Below, in pieces: positions 8,834 through 17,129 of a DNA stretch of 59,078 nt. Numbering within the stretch: position 1 is the stretch's first letter; every line of letters begins with the position of its first letter. The stretch comes from Chloroflexota bacterium (GTDB taxonomy: Bacteria > Chloroflexota > Anaerolineae > UBA4142). The notes beneath the pieces are model-generated. The model saw nothing but the letters and a program-made list of their open reading frames with translations, did no database searches and was not told where the DNA came from. The translations under genes and the position numbers were made by a program. The stretch spans positions 1-59,078 of the forward strand of contig JAMCQI010000068.1 in assembly GCA_023381515.1 (NCBI GenBank). Direction: 5' to 3'.

Positions 8834-9499
8834 CTACTCGAGGAATTTGGGGTCGCGCGCGGAGACCAAACCTTCGCTTATCGCAAAGCGCACCAGGCCG
8901 GCAACGTCATGGATGTTCAATTCTTCCATCAACTGTGCTCGGAATGTGTCGACCGTCTTTGCGCTGATCTTCAAGTTCTGAGCGATCTGCTTGCGCGTAT
9001 ATCCTTCCGCAATCAACTTCAGTACTTGTCGCTGGCGCGCCGTAAGCCGTTCGATCGGGCGAGGCTCGCCATTCCCGCGGCGCGCGACGTCGTCGAACAC
9101 GTGGATCGAAGCGGCGGGACTCAGGTAGGTTTCCCCTCGTGCGACCGCCGGCACGGCAAGTTCGAGCTCAGAGGTGCGTGCGCCCTTCAACAAATAGCCT
9201 TTGGCGCCGGCGCGCAATGCGCGAAGGACGTACTCCTGGTCCGAATGCATCGAAAGGATGATGACGCGAACGCTGGGGAATTCGTTTGCGACCTGCGCCA
9301 GCGCGCTCAAGCCGTCGACCTCCGGCATGGCGATGTCCAGCAAAGCGATGTCGGGCACGAACTCCTTGATCCGCTGCAATGCTTCGCGGCCGTTTTCTGC
9401 CTCCGCGACGACCTCGACCCCCGCGATCTGTTGAAGCAGCGCTCGAATCCCGGCGCGGACGAGCGAATGATCGTCCGCCAGCAGTACTCGGATCGGCAT
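8834..9499 (-). CDS. NarL/FixJ-type response regulator
   Basis: 221 residues: receiver domain 1-120 with acid pair D9-D10, phospho-acceptor D55 in 'IALLDIAMPEVDG' and K105 in 'GYLLKGA', then a LuxR-type helix-turn-helix (about 155-212, 'LTARQRQVLKLIAEGYTRKQIAQNL...KTVDTFRAQLMEEL'). All residues needed for phosphorylation are present. Its start overlaps the kinase stop by one base (TAATG), so the pair is co-translated and the kinase is its likely partner. Targets are unknown; the cyclic-di-GMP enzyme is the nearest same-strand gene downstream. Confidence 0.92.
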   Translation of the reverse strand: MPIRVLLADDHSLVRAGIRALLQQIAGVEVVAEAENGREALQRIKEFVPDIALLDIAMPEVDGLSALAQVANEFPSVRVIILSMHSDQEYVLRALRAGAKGYLLKGARTSELELAVPAVARGETYLSPAASIHVFDDVARRGNGEPRPIERLTARQRQVLKLIAEGYTRKQIAQNLKISAKTVDTFRAQLMEELNIHDVAGLVRFAISEGLVSARDPKFLE

Positions 9500-11469
9500 T
9501 ATGGAACGTTGCGCCGGCGCGCCCGACGCTCGACGTACGCTTCCGGCACGCGCAGCGGAATCGCCACCCGGATTTTCGTTCCCAGACCCTCGGCGGACGT
9601 GATGCCGATGCGTCCCCCCACCAACTCGACCCGTTCGTGCATTCCGAGCAGTCCCATGCTCGAACCACGGATGGAACGCTTCATGGCATCTGGAACGTCA
9701 AACCCGACGCCGTCGTCATCGATCGATAGCCACAGCTCTTGTTCATGAAGGCTCAGCTCGATTCGCATACGACTGGCCTTGGCATGCCGGACGGTGTTCG
9801 TGAGCGCCTCCTGTGTGACGCGAAAGCAGACGGTCTCGACTTCCGCCGCCGGCCGCGGTTCGATGTCGGCGGTAATGAGGTCAACGGCGAGTCCCGTGCC
9901 GAACGGCTGCCGCTTCAGCAACCACCTCAACGCAGGGACGAGGCCGAAATCGTCCAGGATGGACGGTCGCAAATTGAGTGAGAGGTCGCGTACCTGATGA
10001 AGGAGGTGTTCGATCGTCGCCATGTTGTCAGACAACAGCGCGGAAGGGGTGCGGTCGCGCAGCAGAGGCTCGATCGACTGGAAATTGAGCTGGATGCCAG
10101 TGAGGGCTTGACCGATCTCGTCGTGCAACTCCCGAGCGATGCTGCGGCGCTCGAGCTCTTGCGCTCGGAGCAGGCTTCCGGAGAGTTTCTGCAGTCGCTC
10201 GCGGCTCGTGCGCACCTGCTCGAACAGGGTCGCATTGTGCACCGCGCTGGCAGCGTGCGCCGCGAACAACTCCAAGAGCCGCGTGTCATCCTGAGTAAAC
10301 TGGTGCGTCGCGGAATTGAATTCACTCACGGCAAGAACGCCGATCAATTCCCCCGCGTAAAGCATCGGCACCTGAACGGCCACGGCCGCCGATTGCGCTT
10401 TGAGACTGGAGTGGACGTCGCCACGCGGCGGCGCGTCTACGATGATCGGCTGCCGCGTTTCGGCTACGCGTCCGGCAGTCCCCTCGCCCAGTCTCAGTCG
10501 GGTACCCAAGGGAGGATTCTTCTCGCCTCGCCCGGCTTCAAATCGCAGATCAGTCGCCTCCGGATCGAAGAGATAGATGCCTCCCCCGGAAGCGAAGAGC
10601 AAAGATGTCGCTCGCTCGACAATGGTCTGGAGTAACGTCGGCAAATGATACTCTGTCGCGAGATCGCGCGTGGTCTCGTACAGCGCGGAAAACTCATTCG
10701 CACGCTTTTCGACTTGTTGTTCCACCTGCTTCATCGCCGAGATGTCGCGAGAGATGCCCATAAGGCCGATCTGACTGCCGTGCGCGTCCGTGACGACGGA
10801 CGCGGCCAAGTAACTCGCAAAGCGCTCGCCGTTCTTGCGGCGATTGTAGACCTCGCGCACCAGCCGCCCTTGCGCGAACGTGGCCTGACTGACGATCAGC
10901 CCGCTCGGCGGGTCCGCGTACAACATATCGACGTTCTTGCCCAACACCTCTTCCCGGCGATAGCCGAACGTCTCTTCGGCCGCCCGATTGAATTCGACGA
11001 TGTTGCGTTTGCGGTCGACGGCGATGATCATGTCCAACGAGCTATCGACGAGATTGCGAGCGAAATCCTGCGACGATTTTAAGGCCTCTCGCTCGGACGT
11101 TCGCCGTGCCTTTTCCTTCAGTGCACGCGTGACCGCTTGCCCCAGGCGATCGAGATGGATCATCGAAACAAAGTCGACTGCGCCTTGTCTGATCAGATCG
11201 ACGACCGACTCGGCGCTGATGGCCTCTGCGGTGAGTATGAATGGGATATTCAGCGATCTGCCCTGCGCGAGCGCAAGCGCCCTTGACGCGCTAAGACTCT
11301 CGAGGCCACAGTCCGCCAAGACAACGTCGACGTCAGGGTGGAGTTCGGCAAGAAAATTCGACTCGGTTTCGATCCATTTGCACATCGGATCGAAACCCGA
11401 TTGGCGCAGCACGGGTTCCACGTCCCTCAGGTGACGGCTGAGGATCAAGATTCGTAACGGATCAGGCAT
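9499..11469 (-). CDS. receiver-PAS-GAF sensor histidine kinase (HisKA_3)
   Basis: 656 residues with no membrane helices, so cytosolic. Order: an N-terminal receiver-like domain (1-120) that keeps D53 in 'VVLADCG' but lacks the acid pair, a PAS domain (about 135-250, '[27 protein letters not shown]'), a GAF domain (about 270-415), a HisKA_3 dimerisation helix with phospho-acceptor H449 in '[16 protein letters not shown]', and an HATPase_c domain ('[20 protein letters not shown]', 'IDDDGVGFD', '[14 protein letters not shown]'). It autophosphorylates and passes phosphate to a NarL-type regulator, here the adjoining gene. PAS and GAF suggest sensing of redox, oxygen or a small ligand. An extended -10 lies upstream. 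Confidence 0.92.
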   Translation of the reverse strand: MPDPLRILILSRHLRDVEPVLRQSGFDPMCKWIETESNFLAELHPDVDVVLADCGLESLSASRALALAQGRSLNIPFILTAEAISAESVVDLIRQGAVDFVSMIHLDRLGQAVTRALKEKARRTSEREALKSSQDFARNLVDSSLDMIIAVDRKRNIVEFNRAAEETFGYRREEVLGKNVDMLYADPPSGLIVSQATFAQGRLVREVYNRRKNGERFASYLAASVVTDAHGSQIGLMGISRDISAMKQVEQQVEKRANEFSALYETTRDLATEYHLPTLLQTIVERATSLLFASGGGIYLFDPEATDLRFEAGRGEKNPPLGTRLRLGEGTAGRVAETRQPIIVDAPPRGDVHSSLKAQSAAVAVQVPMLYAGELIGVLAVSEFNSATHQFTQDDTRLLELFAAHAASAVHNATLFEQVRTSRERLQKLSGSLLRAQELERRSIARELHDEIGQALTGIQLNFQSIEPLLRDRTPSALLSDNMATIEHLLHQVRDLSLNLRPSILDDFGLVPALRWLLKRQPFGTGLAVDLITADIEPRPAAEVETVCFRVTQEALTNTVRHAKASRMRIELSLHEQELWLSIDDDGVGFDVPDAMKRSIRGSSMGLLGMHERVELVGGRIGITSAEGLGTKIRVAIPLRVPEAYVERRARRRNVP

Positions 11470-11504
11470 CTTTGTTCCGTGACCTGGGAACGCCTCCTAA
11501 TACC

Positions 11505-11513
11505 ATTATATCA
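11505..11513 (-). promoter_or_regulatory. extended -10 element before kinase/regulator operon
   Basis: On the minus strand TGATATAAT is a perfect extended -10, about 36 bp before the kinase start at 11469. No good -35 is seen, as expected for extended -10 promoters. Confidence 0.55.
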
Positions 11514-11547
11514 CCATTGGCAGGCTTTTATACATTTTCCCCATCAG

Positions 11548-11708
11548 TTCTCCTTGGGAATGCGCCAGCGCGTTATGATCGCGATGGCGATTTCCGGCTC
11601 GCGCAGCTTGCGGTCAACCCGGTATTTATCGTCTGCGACGAACCGATCAACGCGCCCGACGTTTCGACCCAGGCGCAAGTCATCGACCTTGTAGAAGAGT
11701 TGCACTAG
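11548..11708 (+). pseudogene. fragment of oligopeptide-type ABC transporter ATPase
   Basis: Two frames together recreate the ABC signature of OppD/DppD ATPases: '[13 protein letters not shown]' (degenerate LSGGMxQRV signature) then, one frame over, '[27 protein letters not shown]', equivalent to the Walker B/D-loop '..[22 protein letters not shown]'. The frameshift and loss of everything before the signature motif show a dead fragment about 55 codons long. No permease or binding protein is nearby. Confidence 0.7.
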
Positions 11709-11889
11709 AGCTCGCTCTCACGAAACTGTATATTGCCCACGTCCGCTCCGTGGTGCGTCACATCGTTCGCGCTAGCTTGTTGTTGCACCCCTTTCACGCT
11801 TCGCAACGTGACCGGACGAATGGACAATGCTAGGAACAGTCTTGGGTCAAGGCAAAGGACGTGGATACGAAGAGAACCTGTTGTCCAAT

Positions 11890-12352
11890 GGCTGTCGCAT
11901 GACCTCTAAGCTACGCGAGTCGAATTCGGGCAGTTCGTCCAGGAATAGGACGCCGCGATGCGCCAGCGAGATCTCGCCCGGGTGCGGCCACCGTCCGCCG
12001 CCGACCAAGCCGGCGTGCGAGATCGTATGGTGCGGCGCTCGAAACGGCCGGCGACGAATGAGCGGCTCGTCGGACGGCAGCATGTGGTTCACCGAGTAGA
12101 TGCGAGTTACCTCGAGCGCTTCTTCGAGCGTGAGGTTGGGGAGGATCGAGGGCATCGAACGCGCGAGGAGCGTCTTGCCGGCGCCCGGCGGCCCGACCAT
12201 GATGACGTTGTGCTGGCCGGCGGCGAGATTAACGGTGATGCGTTAGTTGAACGGCAGGCGAACGAGGAATTCTTGATCGCGGCGCGCACGCGTTCGCGCG
12301 ATTCTCGCTTCGCGCGGCGGCGTCGAGCAGGCCGACGATCTAAGCCGGGCAC
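11890..12352 (-). pseudogene. internally deleted comM copy
   Basis: Two comM pieces are fused on the minus strand. 12352-12228 corresponds to codons about 32-70 (the '[13 protein letters not shown]' stretch, with an internal stop and a one-base loss). 12227-11890 corresponds to codons about 211-326, including Walker A 'GPPGAGKT', '[28 protein letters not shown]' and Walker B '[14 protein letters not shown]'. Codons ~71-210 are missing. The ATPase part is nearly identical to the intact gene, so the copy is recent. It directly follows the downstream end of the Stealth gene. Confidence 0.82.
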
Positions 12353-12395
12353 ACCGTTCGACCCGTCGCTAACGAGGTCTTTCCTAATGAGAGGA

Positions 12396-13481
12396 TCAAC
12401 GTCTTGGGGCCGCGAGCCGCTTGTTTTTCATCCAAGCAAATATTCCCTCCTCTGCTTCCTTCCACCGCTCCGCCGGTGCTCGGTTGGGCACGACCATCTG
12501 CAGAACCGCCAGCATCCCCAGCAGTAGCAGATGTCCGACCAGCCCGTCTTCAGTGTCGTCGTTGATACAAAAGAACTTGGGCCGCCGGCGCAAGATATCC
12601 GCAAATGCTCGGATGGCCCAGAGGGGCTTGTTCTCGAGCATCAGGAAGGAGTATTGAGCCGAGGGAGAGGCCAAGATCTCAATTTGGTTTCGCCGCTTTT
12701 CGGCGGCGCCCTGGCTCAGCGCATAGCCATACAGAACGCTGAGCACAAGGTCATCCGCGGACCGAAACCGGTGGGAGGCCGTTCGGCTGAACTCGCTTTG
12801 CAGTATGCTTTCCAGGTGAAACAGCTTATCGCGATCATAGGCTTGAGGCAAATGCGCGGGCAGGAGACGGGGCGCTGGCGGTTTGCCCCACAGGGAGTTG
12901 AGTACCGCTTGAGTATGAGCGCAGGCTCGATCTCGCGCCGATCCTCGCCGAATGTCGCAGGGAAGAACAGTATCTTGCAGAAAAATCTTCTGGCCTCCAC
13001 CCGGCAGGAAGAAATCACTCGCTCGAACACGGCGGCCCAGAAACACGTCGTCGTTGAAGTAGACAAATCGTCTGGCCAGACCCGGGATGCGGTGCAGATA
13101 CATCTCGATGGCGTTCGAATTGAACGTCGGCAAGTCTTTCGGATCTGGAAAAACCTGCGCGTGAGTCACCAGATGAACGCGCGGATGTGAGCCGTCCAGC
13201 CAGCCTGGGACTTGCCCATTGGTCAGAATGTGGACTCGCCGCACCCAAGGGGCAAAAGCAAACAGCGAGCGAATGGATAGGCGCAGTTCGCCATTGTCCC
13301 GGAAGTGATGCAGGCCTGCAGCATCCGGGCCTGGTTCTACCGGTCCGGCAGACGCGAAGCGGCGAACCGCGGCCTGGAAGGAAGGCGCACTGGAGTCGAC
13401 CCAGGTGTAGACGACGTCGATGGCTTCGTCCTCCGAATCAGTCCGTCTTGGCTGCAGTACGGCTTGCGGTTCAGTCAGCAT
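12396..13481 (-). CDS. Stealth-family sugar-phosphate transferase
   Basis: ATG 13481 is used because AGGAGGCC precedes it and it overlaps the methyltransferase stop; the frame runs further upstream without family resemblance. The 361 residues show the four-block Stealth pattern: block 1 'DVVYTWVDS' at 22-30, 'RDNGELRLSIRSL' from 61, block 2 'FNSNAIEMYLHRIPGL' and 'YFNDDVFLG' at 120-149, and later blocks with 'AYDRDKLFHLE' and a Asn/Asp-rich 'CINDDTED'. Characterised members transfer hexose-1-phosphate from UDP-sugars into capsule polymers with phosphodiester links. It is the last gene of the small polysaccharide module. Confidence 0.88.
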   Translation of the reverse strand: MLTEPQAVLQPRRTDSEDEAIDVVYTWVDSSAPSFQAAVRRFASAGPVEPGPDAAGLHHFRDNGELRLSIRSLFAFAPWVRRVHILTNGQVPGWLDGSHPRVHLVTHAQVFPDPKDLPTFNSNAIEMYLHRIPGLARRFVYFNDDVFLGRRVRASDFFLPGGGQKIFLQDTVLPCDIRRGSARDRACAHTQAVLNSLWGKPPAPRLLPAHLPQAYDRDKLFHLESILQSEFSRTASHRFRSADDLVLSVLYGYALSQGAAEKRRNQIEILASPSAQYSFLMLENKPLWAIRAFADILRRRPKFFCINDDTEDGLVGHLLLLGMLAVLQMVVPNRAPAERWKEAEEGIFAWMKNKRLAAPRR

Positions 13482-14338
13482 GATTGCCTTTTGGCCTCCA
13501 CCGCACCGGAGTCGTCGATGGGGGACAGGGGCGCGTTCGGCTTTCGGCAAACCATGATCTCGATTGCCGGACTTGAACTCATCGCGGAAACGAGCAGGAG
13601 TTCCAACGGAAACAGCAAGGCCCCGATCACAAAACCGATGCACTCGCTTTTTCGCACTGGGATCATCGCCGCATCCCAAATGCGCTCATTCAACTCGCGG
13701 CGGTAAGTGTCGGTAGGCGCGCTCATCAGCACGGACATGGGGACTCGCGTGACGATCTCGAGTTTGCAGGCCTGCATGGCTAAAGATACGTCCGCAAGTG
13801 AGCGGCCCTTCCAATAGTTCTCGAACTGTTTTGCAGGTGCGTGAAAGAAAGCATCCGAATAGAGCAGGTATCCGCCAGTCTTGAGAGCGAGACGGAGGTT
13901 CTGAAGCGCGCGCAAGTAGGACGCATCGTCGACGAGATGGACCAATACATCTTGCGCGGTGATGACGTCGAACGCCCCGACCGGGAGCGAAGAAACCTCG
14001 CCGCCAACATCATCCCGATAAAATGTAACGTTCGGGTAAGCCTTCGCCAACTGTGCGACGGACCAATCGGAGATATCCAGGCCGGCCAATGACCGGACTC
14101 CGAGAGACTGCCATTGTTCGAGGTAGAATCCGGTGCCACAACCCACGTCCAACACGGCGAGATTCGCGGGCTGCAAAGCCAGTTGGCGCACGAGCCGACG
14201 GAACACCTGCTTGCGCACTCGGTAACGCCACAAGTTGAACTGCCGACCCAGAACAACCGAACCCGCTCCCTCGGCACCCCAGTGCTGGCGCAATCGCTCG
14301 TTCCAATAAGCCCGCTGCTCCTCAGACTCCCCGTTCAC
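13475..14338 (-). CDS. class I SAM-dependent methyltransferase
   Basis: GTG 14338 is chosen: it follows the PIG-L stop by two bases and has a GGAG site; the longer frame overlaps PIG-L. The 287 residues contain SAM motif I 'VLDVGCGTG' at 62-70, motif II around 'LAGLDIS', 'FYRDDV' and 'FDVITAQDVLVHL', the usual small-molecule methyltransferase core, with an extra N-terminal helical region. A C-terminal hydrophobic patch ('FVIGALLFPLELLLVSAM') is common in methyltransferases acting near membrane-bound glycans. The setting (PIG-L, Stealth, glycosyltransferase remnant) suggests a sugar or lipid-linked-glycan substrate; the exact target is unknown. Confidence 0.82.
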   Translation of the reverse strand: MNGESEEQRAYWNERLRQHWGAEGAGSVVLGRQFNLWRYRVRKQVFRRLVRQLALQPANLAVLDVGCGTGFYLEQWQSLGVRSLAGLDISDWSVAQLAKAYPNVTFYRDDVGGEVSSLPVGAFDVITAQDVLVHLVDDASYLRALQNLRLALKTGGYLLYSDAFFHAPAKQFENYWKGRSLADVSLAMQACKLEIVTRVPMSVLMSAPTDTYRRELNERIWDAAMIPVRKSECIGFVIGALLFPLELLLVSAMSSSPAIEIMVCRKPNAPLSPIDDSGAVEAKRQSC

Positions 14339-14340
14339 GA

Positions 14341-15165
14341 CTATCTCCAGATTCGCTCGGCATGAGCGTGATAGCCCAAGCCGAGCCTCCAGATGCGCAA
14401 GCGTATCCCGGAGGGCGCCAGCCTGCGGCGCCGTCGTTCCCACGCGTTGAGCGCGCAAGCTGTCTCGGCGGTGAATTCCTTCACGCGTCGCACCAGGTCC
14501 CTATCGCTGCCGAATACCCGCCCCAACTGACTGTGGTAACCTCTCACGGCCTTGATCTTGGCCTGCACGTCGATAGGCACAACCCGGCAGGACCCTTTGC
14601 GGATACCACACCGGGTCTGTGCGGTCGCGAGCCCGTCAGGTTCGAGCTCAATATAGGGATAGTCCTCGTAGAACCAGACCGGCCGGCCCTTTTCGCGCAA
14701 CGACTGCCCCAGCCGGCGAGCTAGCTCGTGGTCTACGTGCCTGCCGACCCCCAACGGTGCATAGAGAATCACATTCTGCGATCCTTCCACTGCCTGCTGG
14801 ACCGTTGCTTCCCAGATGCGCTGCACACAAGCTGCATCCTGGGGGTCTGGCTCGTCAAACAGGTCTGATCGGGTTTCGTAGTACGTTCCCGACTCGCCAG
14901 CCCGGTAAATCGCATCCGGCGTGCCGCATCCCCAATCCTCCACGCGCCAAGCAGACAAAACGGCTGCGTTTTCCGCTTGTCGGTGCGCGTATCCGGTACC
15001 GGATTCACTCCAGGCAGACTCGTATTTCTGCGCCAGAGCGGACAAGCGCGCTGTGCGCGGAGAATTTGCGCATAGGGTGAGTACGCCGACTCGCTGGCCG
15101 GCTTGGCGCTGAGCATAGATCAGCCCGCCGCACGAAAGGATGGCATCGTCAAAGTGAGGAGACAA
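14341..15165 (-). CDS. PIG-L/LmbE-family deacetylase
   Basis: The N-terminal 'SPHFDDAILSCGG' is the PIG-L zinc motif (usually PHPDD; here His-Phe-Asp-Asp) and 'VGRHVDHELA' supplies the second His-x2-x-His zinc site, so the Zn-dependent N-acetylsugar deacetylase fold is intact. About 274 residues is a usual length. The start is uncertain: a stop lies nine codons before the first motif and the only options are TTG 15165 or CTG 15189, while homologues typically carry a few residues ('..HLYLSPH') before the motif. Likely role: removing an acetyl group from GlcNAc-type residues on a glycan or glycolipid intermediate. Confidence 0.82.
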   Translation of the reverse strand: MSPHFDDAILSCGGLIYAQRQAGQRVGVLTLCANSPRTARLSALAQKYESAWSESGTGYAHRQAENAAVLSAWRVEDWGCGTPDAIYRAGESGTYYETRSDLFDEPDPQDAACVQRIWEATVQQAVEGSQNVILYAPLGVGRHVDHELARRLGQSLREKGRPVWFYEDYPYIELEPDGLATAQTRCGIRKGSCRVVPIDVQAKIKAVRGYHSQLGRVFGSDRDLVRRVKEFTAETACALNAWERRRRRLAPSGIRLRIWRLGLGYHAHAERIWR

Positions 15166-15185
15166 GTAGAGGTGTTCTGGAGGCG

Positions 15186-15826
15186 TCAGGATTCACCCAT
15201 CGCGATCAAATATTGCCCTACCCACTCTTGCAGCCGGTTCGTGAAACACTCTGGCAAAAAGAGTCCAGCCCGCTCGTCCAACTTCGCTTGCAGGTCGCGC
15301 TGGACGCCGGCATCCCCGGGCACGCGCGAGATTTTTTCCACCGCTTCTTCGATCGAATCGTAGCGCAGCCGCGCATCCTCCCCCACGATTTCCACCTGCC
15401 CGCCGGCGTTCGGCACAAACACTACACATTCCCGCGCACCATCTCCGCCACCGCGATCCCAAAATGCTCGCCTCGCCGACCGTGAATGCCGTAGCGATGT
15501 CGTGTGACGAGCTGCGCCAATTCACTGCGCGAAACGTTTTCTTCAAAAGAGACCCACTGGGAATTCGCGCGGGCCAGCTCCCTGAGGCGCTGGAAATAAA
15601 TGGCGGCATCGCGCTGCCCGCTGATCTCGCCGACGATATGCAAGTGGATCGCTTGTCCACGCGCACGTACCTGAGACAGAATCGCAATGATATCTTCATA
15701 GTTCTTCTCGCTCGAGATAGGGCCTATGCAAACAAATCCGTTCTCGCGCTCGTTCCAGGGGACAGGCGGGAAATCGCCGGGAACGGGAGGATACAGTACC
15801 ACCGAACAATGGTTGAAGATTGACAC
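15186..15826 (-). pseudogene. C-terminal half of GT4 glycosyltransferase, frameshifted
   Basis: The second Rossmann domain of a GT4 enzyme is recognisable: 'NGFVCIGPISSEKNYEDIIAIL', 'IHLHIVGE', and 'HFGIAVAEM' (the E-x7-E donor region) in one frame down to about 15424, then 'VFVPNAGGQVEIVG' in a second frame to 15186. A small indel at 15422-15426 separates them, and the whole N-terminal acceptor-binding domain is replaced at about 15826 by a comM 5' fragment. It is therefore a recombinant, inactive gene. Its stop abuts the PIG-L frame. Confidence 0.78.
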
Positions 15827-16328
15827 TCTCGATCGGAAAGACGTCCAGGCCGGGCACGAGCGCCGCCTCGGGCGCGTCGGAAGCGGGGACGAAGAGCGTT
15901 TTGATGTCGGCTTGGCGAGCCAGCGCTGCCATGGGGAGGACGCCGTTCGTGTGTCGAACGACGCCGTCGAGCGAGAGCTCGCCGATTATGAACGCGTGGG
16001 CGAGGTCGGCGCGCAATTGCTCGGATGCCATCAGCAAGCCGACGGCGATTGGGAGGTCGTACGCCGGCCCTTCTTTGCGGAGATCGGCGGGGGCGAGGTT
16101 GACGGTGATCCGTTTATTGAACGGGTAGGCGAACGCGGAATTCTTGATCGCGGCGCGCACGCGTTCGCGCGATTCTTGTACGGCGGCGTCGGGCAGACCC
16201 ACGATCGTAAAGCCGGGTTGACCGTTGGAGACGTCCACCTTGACGTCGACGAGCGCGCCGTCGAGCCCTACGACACCTGCACTTGCGTGCGGTGCAAGTG
16301 TCGCGCAACTGTTGACCTTGGCAAGCAT
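15827..16328 (-). pseudogene. comM 5' copy with promoter, fused to glycosyltransferase remnant
   Basis: Residues 1-158 of ComM are present and nearly unchanged, from 'MLAKVNSCA' to 'VFPIES', where the sequence switches abruptly into the glycosyltransferase remnant. A 27-bp hairpin element (16274-16300) adds nine residues ('TLAPHASAGV...') after codon 9 in frame. The open frame continues into a 210-codon chimera ending at 15696. The ATPase domain is absent. The upstream region keeps the comM promoter boxes, so this copy could drive transcription of the PIG-L, methyltransferase and Stealth genes downstream. Confidence 0.88.
16274..16300. repeat. 27-bp CACTTGCAC-family hairpin element
   Basis: The insert splits CGA|TCG near codon 9 of this comM copy; the intact gene has the unbroken CGATCG at this point. 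Ends are CACCTGCAC and GTGCAAGTG (one mismatch). Its length is a multiple of three, so the reading frame survives. Confidence 0.75.
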
Positions 16329-16384
16329 CCGTGCCTCCGTGGTGCAACCGTCTATCGAGCGACGCGCGACGATCTACTGAAGAG

Positions 16385-16413
16385 ATTGTACCATGAGGGG
16401 AACAGCGAGTCAA
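16385..16413 (-). promoter_or_regulatory. conserved comM-type promoter
   Basis: TTGACT (16413-16408), 17-bp spacer, TACAAT (16390-16385) with TGG before it. The boxes equal those of the intact comM promoter, whereas the spacer differs at many positions. Confidence 0.75.
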
Positions 16414-16513
16414 AGTTGGACAGTCGGGAGAGAGCCGATAAAGAACCGTTTCATCGCGATACCTCCATTCCATTACCCCACGCCCAAGGACAGAGGTTTG
16501 TGCGCAAGACTAC

Positions 16514-16661
16514 GCCCGCCGACTTTATCGGCGGGCTAGATAGCGGCACCCCATGAATGGGGTTAAGTCTGAATCCGCGGGCGGTTTTAGCCCGAATCCG
16601 CGGGCGGTTTTAGCCCGATTCATCGGGCGCCGCGTCGTAGCACGGGGATTTATCCCCGTGC
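16514..16661. repeat. cluster of short perfect hairpins
   Basis: Within 150 bp are: a 9-bp stem (16514-16536, loop CTTTA), a 7-bp stem (16548-16563, loop GA), two CGGGC/GCCCG stems inside a tandem repeat, a 7-bp stem (16613-16628, loop TC) and a 10-bp stem (16640-16661, loop TT). Three of these share an AT-NN-AT centre. The pattern resembles intergenic palindrome clusters (REP/BIME-like) rather than a terminator, since no T-run follows. Confidence 0.7.
16571..16616. repeat. perfect 23-bp tandem duplication
   Basis: Positions 16571-16593 and 16594-16616 are identical; each unit contains CGGGC-N7-GCCCG. It lies inside the hairpin cluster and looks like a recent slip duplication of one hairpin unit. 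Confidence 0.85.
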
Positions 16662-16689
16662 GCTGTGTGCGGCGTGGGCGCGTTTCTGA

Positions 16690-17043
16690 GCATCAGACCG
16701 AGTGCGATGGGGAGATCGTAAGCGGGCGCTTCTCTACGGAGATCTGCGGGGGCGAGGTTGACGGTGATTCGTTTGTTGAACGGGTAAGCGAAAGAGGAAT
16801 TCTTGATCGCGGCGCGCACGCGTTCGCGCGATTCCTGTACGGCGGCGTCGGGCCGGCCGACGATCGTAAAGCCGGGTTGACCGTTGGAGACGTCCACCTC
16901 GACGTCGACCAGCGCGCCGTCCAGACCAACGACACTTGCACCGCATGCACACCTGCCCCAGCGGGAACCGTGGCTGTGGTGAACTGCGCCACAGTCATGC
17001 TGGGGAGTGCAAGTGTCGCGCGACTGTTGACCTTGGCAAACAT
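16690..17043 (-). pseudogene. comM 5' copy, frameshifted by hairpin element
   Basis: From the start codon region ('MFAKVNS', one base changed from the intact gene) to about codon 90 ('[11 protein letters not shown]') the copy follows comM, then breaks into the hairpin cluster. An 83-bp hairpin element inserted after codon 9 shifts the frame by two. Promoter boxes upstream are retained (17129-17101). It lies head-to-tail with the copy at 15827-16328, separated by the hairpin cluster. Confidence 0.85.
16933..17015. repeat. 83-bp CACTTGCAC-family long hairpin element
   Basis: Nested inverted repeats make one long hairpin: outer CACTTGCAC (16933-16941)/GTGCAAGTG (17007-17015), middle CCCCAGC (16956-16962)/GCTGGGG (16999-17005), inner TGGCTGTGG (16971-16979)/CCACAGTCA (16989-16997) around a 9-nt loop. 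It splits the same CGA|TCG of comM as the 27-bp element. Confidence 0.8.
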
Positions 17044-17100
17044 CCGGGCCTCCGTCGTGCAAAGGTCATTCCGAGCGACGCGCTGCGAGCTACTGAAGAG

Positions 17101-17129
17101 ATTGTACCACGAGCGGGGGAGCGCGTCAA
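17101..17129 (-). promoter_or_regulatory. conserved comM-type promoter
   Basis: TTGACG (17129-17124), 17-bp spacer, TACAAT (17106-17101) with TGG before it: the same architecture as the intact comM promoter, with one change in the -35. Confidence 0.7.

Noticed and set aside
16571..16616. Possible CRISPR repeats
   Set aside because: Two directly abutting 23-bp copies with no spacers; better explained as a tandem duplication of a hairpin unit. No cas genes are present.
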